NCBI GenBank assembly: GCA_030690175.1
Contig: JAUYHE010000032.1
Span: forward strand, 1-21,571
DNA from: a bacterium
GTDB taxonomy: Bacteria > Patescibacteriota > Microgenomatia > Woykebacterales > RBG-16-39-9b
DNA length: 21,571 nt
Reading direction: 5' to 3'
The position numbers and the translations under genes are program-made. Of the stretch, positions 18,486-21,571 are shown piece after piece. Under the pieces are notes generated by a model. The model saw only the letters and a program-made list of their open reading frames with translations. It was not told where the DNA came from and ran no database searches. How positions within the stretch are numbered: position 1 is the first letter of the stretch; each line of letters begins with the position of its first letter.

Positions 18486-20910
18486 ATCAAGAGTGTTTGC
18501 AGCCGGCTCCTTTGCGAATTTCTATTCTTCCACTGCCTTAGTAGCCGTTCGGTGGGTACTGACAGTCGTTCTGATTATTTCCCTTGTAATTCTTGCGGGG
18601 GGTCATGGGCGGCTTTTTTACTTTATTGCCAGTCTTTCTATTTTTTATTTCGTTTTTGAAATTTTTTACCGCGAGAAAACATTGAAAGAAGAACCAATGC
18701 CGATAAAGGAAGGGGGGATAGGTAATTTAGCGGATCATTTCAATCTGGGGGCGGCGAGGTTTATTCTCCAAATTGGCGACCGAATAATCCTAGGGAACTT
18801 ATTTAAAGCGCTGTCCAAAAATAAGGAGGTCATCTTTTCACTCTACCGAGCCGATATTAGTAAAAGAGAATTGGACGATATATTTTCTGGCGCCGATGGT
18901 GAAAAAGTAGTAGAAGTAACGGCCCTTTTTCCAGCTGCTTTTAACTGGGCCAAAAAAGAAAACAGAGCTTTTGTCGATAAACTAGATTTATTTTTGGCGG
19001 CTGTTTCCCAAAGCCCGCAGTTACAGAAACTCTTGTTTGCAAAAGAAATAAAGGAAAACGATCTTTTAAACATCGTCTTTTGGACCAGAATTATTTATGA
19101 ACAGGGCGAAGGGCGGTTCTGGGAAAGGGGCGTTGAGTCGCTGGGACCGGGAATAGGAGAATTTTGGATGGGTGGTTGGACACCCGAAACAGAAAGATAC
19201 ACCCTGGACATAACTAAAAATATTCGTAAAGGTGATCTGGCAGCAGTTTTAGTTGGCCGAAACAGAGAAATAAACCAGGTAGAGAAAATTTTGTCGCGGG
19301 GTGAGAAAAGAAATACGATCGTCTTGGGCCCAGCCGGAAGTGGTAAGACAACAATTATTTATGGTCTGGCGGAAAAATCGATCCGGGGCGAACTACCACA
19401 AGAAATTAAATACAAGCGTTTTTTGCAGCTAGACGTAACCGCGCTTTTGGCTGGGGCTGCCTCTGGAGAACTGGAAAATCGAATCCAAAATTTTTTGACG
19501 GAGCTATCCCACGCTGGCAATGTAGTCCTTTACATACCGGATATTGAGACATTAGCCGGAAGCGGTAGTAGCGCCAATATAACCGGTTATTTATTAAACG
19601 CTCTTAGTACCAGTAATCTTCAAGTCGTCGCCACTACCACTCGTGAGTCGTTTCGTCGCTATATCGAACCGCAAGGTTCTTTCGCCGCTCTTTTTGAGGT
19701 GATTGACGTTCAAGAACCCACTCGAGAGGAAACCACCAGGATACTTGAAGAAGCTGCTGCCAAGGTAGAGGCAAAACACAAAACAATTGTCACTTACAAA
19801 GCTTTGTCGAAAGTTGTCGAACTAGCCGACAGATACATCGTGGATAAAGTGTTACCCGGTAAAGCGATTGACTTGTTGGATGAGTCGGCTGCGGCCATTT
19901 CCCTGAAACAAAAACCGCTTCTTGAGACGACCGACGTAGAAGCAGTAGTCACCGAAAAAACTAAAATACCGGTAAGTAGCGCCAAAGGACAAGAAGCGGA
20001 AAAGCTAATAAATCTTGAGGCCTTCTTGCACCAGCGTATTATCGATCAAGAGGAAGCCATCGTGGCGATCGCCAACGCCATGCGCCGGGCCCGGACGATC
20101 CAGCGAGAAACCAAAAAGCCGATTGGCGGCTTTCTTTTTCTTGGTCCCACTGGGGTAGGGAAAACTGAAACTGCCAAAGCGCTCGCTTCTCAATATTTTG
20201 GTGGTGAGGAATCGATCATCCGCATCGATATGAGTGAATACCAAACCGAAACTTCAATAAACAGGTTAATTGGTGCACCACCCGGAACCGGTAGCTACGA
20301 GGAGGGTGGGGAATTTACTGAAAAGGTACGGCAAAATCCCTACAGCCTGATTTTGCTGGATGAGATGGAAAAGGCACACCAGAAAATTCAGGAGGCTTTT
20401 TTACCGGTTTTTGATGAAGGTGTATTGGAAGATGCTACTGCCCGCAAAATTATTTTCACAAACTGTATTATTATCGCTACCTCCAACGCCGGTGCGGAGT
20501 TCATTCGCGAGGAAATTGGTAAACAAACACCTCTCGAAACTATAAAAAAGGTGCTTCTCGAAAAACTTCAGCGAGAAGGAACCTTCAAACCAGAATTTTT
20601 AAACCGTTTTGACGACGTTATAGTTTATAAACCACTTAGTGGGCCGGAGATAATGCAAGTCGTGAGCTTAATGATAGTAGAACTTGCTGACAGACTAAAA
20701 AAGCAAGACGTAACGTTGACCGTGGATTCCCAGGCCATTGCTTGGATTGCCAGAACAGGTTTTGATGCCGCCTATGGCGCCCGACCGCTACGACGTTTTA
20801 TTGCTGATAACATAGAGGAGAAGATCGCCGAAAAAATTCTGTCCGGAAACTTGAAACGGGGATCGCAGATCCAAGTAACTTTGCAAAACAATCAATTAGT
20901 TTTTAACTAG
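18463..20910 (+). CDS. Membrane-anchored ClpC/ClpB-like AAA+ protein with degenerate first ATPase
   Basis: About 815 residues from ATG 18463; the frame is also open from TTG 18451. Two N-terminal hydrophobic helices (about residues 25-65) precede a Clp N-like helical region (about 85-190) and two AAA+ modules. D1 (Walker A GPAGSGKTT at 19327-19353) has PD in place of the Walker B DE (YIPDIE at 19531-19548), no arginine pair before FEV (19681-19701) and no aromatic pore residue (AGAASGELENR). D2 keeps Walker A GPTGVGKTE, Walker B LLDEMEKAH, the FLNRFDD arginine finger and GARPLRR, but its pore loop reads PGTGSYEEGG instead of PGYVGYEEGG. The M domain between the modules is missing and no LGF/IGF-type ClpP loop is seen. 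It is cytosolic but membrane-tethered; function is unknown. Confidence 0.88.
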   Translation: MEQFFPSKSRVFAAGSFANFYSSTALVAVRWVLTVVLIISLVILAGGHGRLFYFIASLSIFYFVFEIFYREKTLKEEPMPIKEGGIGNLADHFNLGAARFILQIGDRIILGNLFKALSKNKEVIFSLYRADISKRELDDIFSGADGEKVVEVTALFPAAFNWAKKENRAFVDKLDLFLAAVSQSPQLQKLLFAKEIKENDLLNIVFWTRIIYEQGEGRFWERGVESLGPGIGEFWMGGWTPETERYTLDITKNIRKGDLAAVLVGRNREINQVEKILSRGEKRNTIVLGPAGSGKTTIIYGLAEKSIRGELPQEIKYKRFLQLDVTALLAGAASGELENRIQNFLTELSHAGNVVLYIPDIETLAGSGSSANITGYLLNALSTSNLQVVATTTRESFRRYIEPQGSFAALFEVIDVQEPTREETTRILEEAAAKVEAKHKTIVTYKALSKVVELADRYIVDKVLPGKAIDLLDESAAAISLKQKPLLETTDVEAVVTEKTKIPVSSAKGQEAEKLINLEAFLHQRIIDQEEAIVAIANAMRRARTIQRETKKPIGGFLFLGPTGVGKTETAKALASQYFGGEESIIRIDMSEYQTETSINRLIGAPPGTGSYEEGGEFTEKVRQNPYSLILLDEMEKAHQKIQEAFLPVFDEGVLEDATARKIIFTNCIIIATSNAGAEFIREEIGKQTPLETIKKVLLEKLQREGTFKPEFLNRFDDVIVYKPLSGPEIMQVVSLMIVELADRLKKQDVTLTVDSQAIAWIARTGFDAAYGARPLRRFIADNIEEKIAEKILSGNLKRGSQIQVTLQNNQLVFN

Positions 20911-20950
20911 TGATTAGGTATCTCCCTGCAACTACCAAACTTCTTTAGGC

Positions 20951-20994
20951 AAATCTTAAAATCTCTTGACTTGACAAACTATAAGATTTTAGAT
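20951..20994. promoter_or_regulatory. Inverted repeat around the last promoter
   Basis: The segment around ATCTTAAAATCT (20953-20964) is complementary, with one bulge, to AGATTTTAGAT (20984-20994) and encloses the -35 TTGACA. It could be an operator or a weak terminator for the ATPase gene, but A+T-rich repeats of this length arise easily. Confidence 0.3.
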
Positions 20995-21000
20995 GATAAT
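20971..21000 (+). promoter_or_regulatory. Promoter of the DUF4352-like gene
   Basis: TTGACA (20971-20976), an 18-nt spacer and GATAAT (20995-21000) leave 14 nt before ATG 21015. It has the same TTGACA-18-GATAAT form as the lipase promoter at 9478. Confidence 0.6.
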
Positions 21001-21014
21001 AGCGTCCGCTTTTT

Positions 21015-21571
21015 ATGGTTAATGATTTTTTGAATACCAGAAAAAATAAACTACCTTCTTGGCTCACTAAGTCAAGAAATCTGGCGATTTTTGGTGTGCT
21101 AGTCATTGTCGTCTTAATAATTGCCGGTTTTTTCATTTTTGGTAGGGACACAAGTGAGAGTGACGAAAACAAACCGACGGTAAAAATAGGTCGAACTTAC
21201 CAGGTCATCGCCCGGACGCAAGAGCGGCAAAAAACTAACGGTCGCTTTACTCTGACAGTGACTGATGCTCAATTTGCTGACTCAATACTTGTCCAGGGCA
21301 AGAGAGCCCGGCCAGTCAAAGGAAGAGTCTTTCTGGTGATTAATATGGAAATCGAAAACTCTTACAAAGTTCCGCTTTACGCTTTTCCGGTAGATCTGTT
21401 TCGGTTTGTACGAAGCGACGGTAAAAAATTCGCTCCTTCTACACATCAGGGAACGGTGCAGATTCGCCCAGAATCTACGAAAAAAAGCAACGTTGCTTTT
21501 GTAGTGCTACCAACCGACAAAAAATTCAAAATTGAAGTCGGTGACGTCAATAGCCCCAAAGAAACCATTGA
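21015..21571 (+). CDS. Membrane-anchored DUF4352-like protein, C-terminus beyond the window
   Basis: The frame opens at ATG 21015 and stays open to the end of the window (about 185 codons). A basic N-terminus is followed by one hydrophobic helix (IFGVLVIVVLIIAGFFIFG, about residues 24-44), a charged linker and a beta-rich domain. The domain contains GRFTLTVTDAQFADS, VFLVINMEIENSYKVPLYAFPVDLFRFVRSDGKKF and SNVAFVVLPTDKKFKIEVGD. The pattern 'VxxxIENxxxxPLYxxPxxFxLxxSDGKKF' fits the DUF4352 (telokin-like, immunoglobulin-fold) domain found on bacterial surface proteins. It should be displayed on the outer face of the membrane. Confidence 0.75.
   Translation, partial: MVNDFLNTRKNKLPSWLTKSRNLAIFGVLVIVVLIIAGFFIFGRDTSESDENKPTVKIGRTYQVIARTQERQKTNGRFTLTVTDAQFADSILVQGKRARPVKGRVFLVINMEIENSYKVPLYAFPVDLFRFVRSDGKKFAPSTHQGTVQIRPESTKKSNVAFVVLPTDKKFKIEVGDVNSPKETI

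Noticed and set aside
20945..21172. Minus-strand frame of 75 codons
   Set aside because: It is antisense to the start of the anchored DUF4352-like gene, which has a promoter and a clear membrane helix.

Overview
The window reads as chromosome from a small-genome bacterium, most likely a Candidate Phyla Radiation (Patescibacteria) member and probably from the Microgenomates side. This is inference from gene content and style: many short single-domain proteins, many small membrane-anchored proteins of unknown function, a lone EF-Tu-domain-2 protein, a membrane-anchored Clp-type AAA+ ATPase, a trehalose-synthase-type glycosyltransferase and very tight gene spacing. UGA is used as a stop codon (for example at 4170-4172 and 11672-11674), so the SR1/Gracilibacteria recoding does not apply. 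No tRNA, rRNA, CRISPR array or transposase was recognised.

Layout. 1-760: gene-poor, with a leftward partial ORF, a pseudoknot-like element and a small membrane protein. 766-3460: a lone response regulator on the minus strand, then on the plus strand an anchored PsbP-like protein, a YjbQ-family protein, an anchored serine hydrolase and a small membrane protein. 3606-7240: cobalamin adenosyltransferase, CapA-like phosphoesterase, SLOG nucleotide-binding protein, EF-Tu-domain-like protein, ROK sugar kinase and a leader peptide. 7237-9466: aquaporin and small or unknown proteins. 9572-11448: two lipid hydrolases (alpha/beta lipase and patatin) separated by a 25-residue minus-strand microprotein ORF. 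11510-13676: DUF5668-like membrane protein, histidine phosphatase, a hairpin-rich intergenic region and RarA. 13699-16412: a more A+T-rich block of six small genes (Nudix, C39-like protease, DUF1653, VOC, DUF5680, PPOX) lying between two related palindromes. 16411-18090: pterin carbinolamine dehydratase (minus) and a TreT-like glycosyltransferase. 18123-20910: a small membrane protein translationally coupled to a membrane-anchored, highly modified ClpC-like ATPase. 21015-end: an anchored DUF4352-like protein that runs off the window.

Two signals stand out. First, at a dozen starts a -10 hexamer of the form TANNNT ends only 6-9 nt before the start codon, often with a matching -35. This predicts leaderless mRNAs, while the other genes carry strong Shine-Dalgarno sequences. 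The pattern also reveals genes too small for ordinary ORF calling, including a 20-codon leader peptide whose TGA overlaps the aquaporin TTG start. Second, the Clp-like protein at 18463-20910 keeps a complete second ATPase site. It has lost the D1 Walker B acidic pair, the D1 arginine fingers, both aromatic pore-loop residues, the M domain and any visible ClpP-docking tripeptide, and it has gained two membrane helices plus a coupled membrane partner. It is the best candidate here for an undescribed system.
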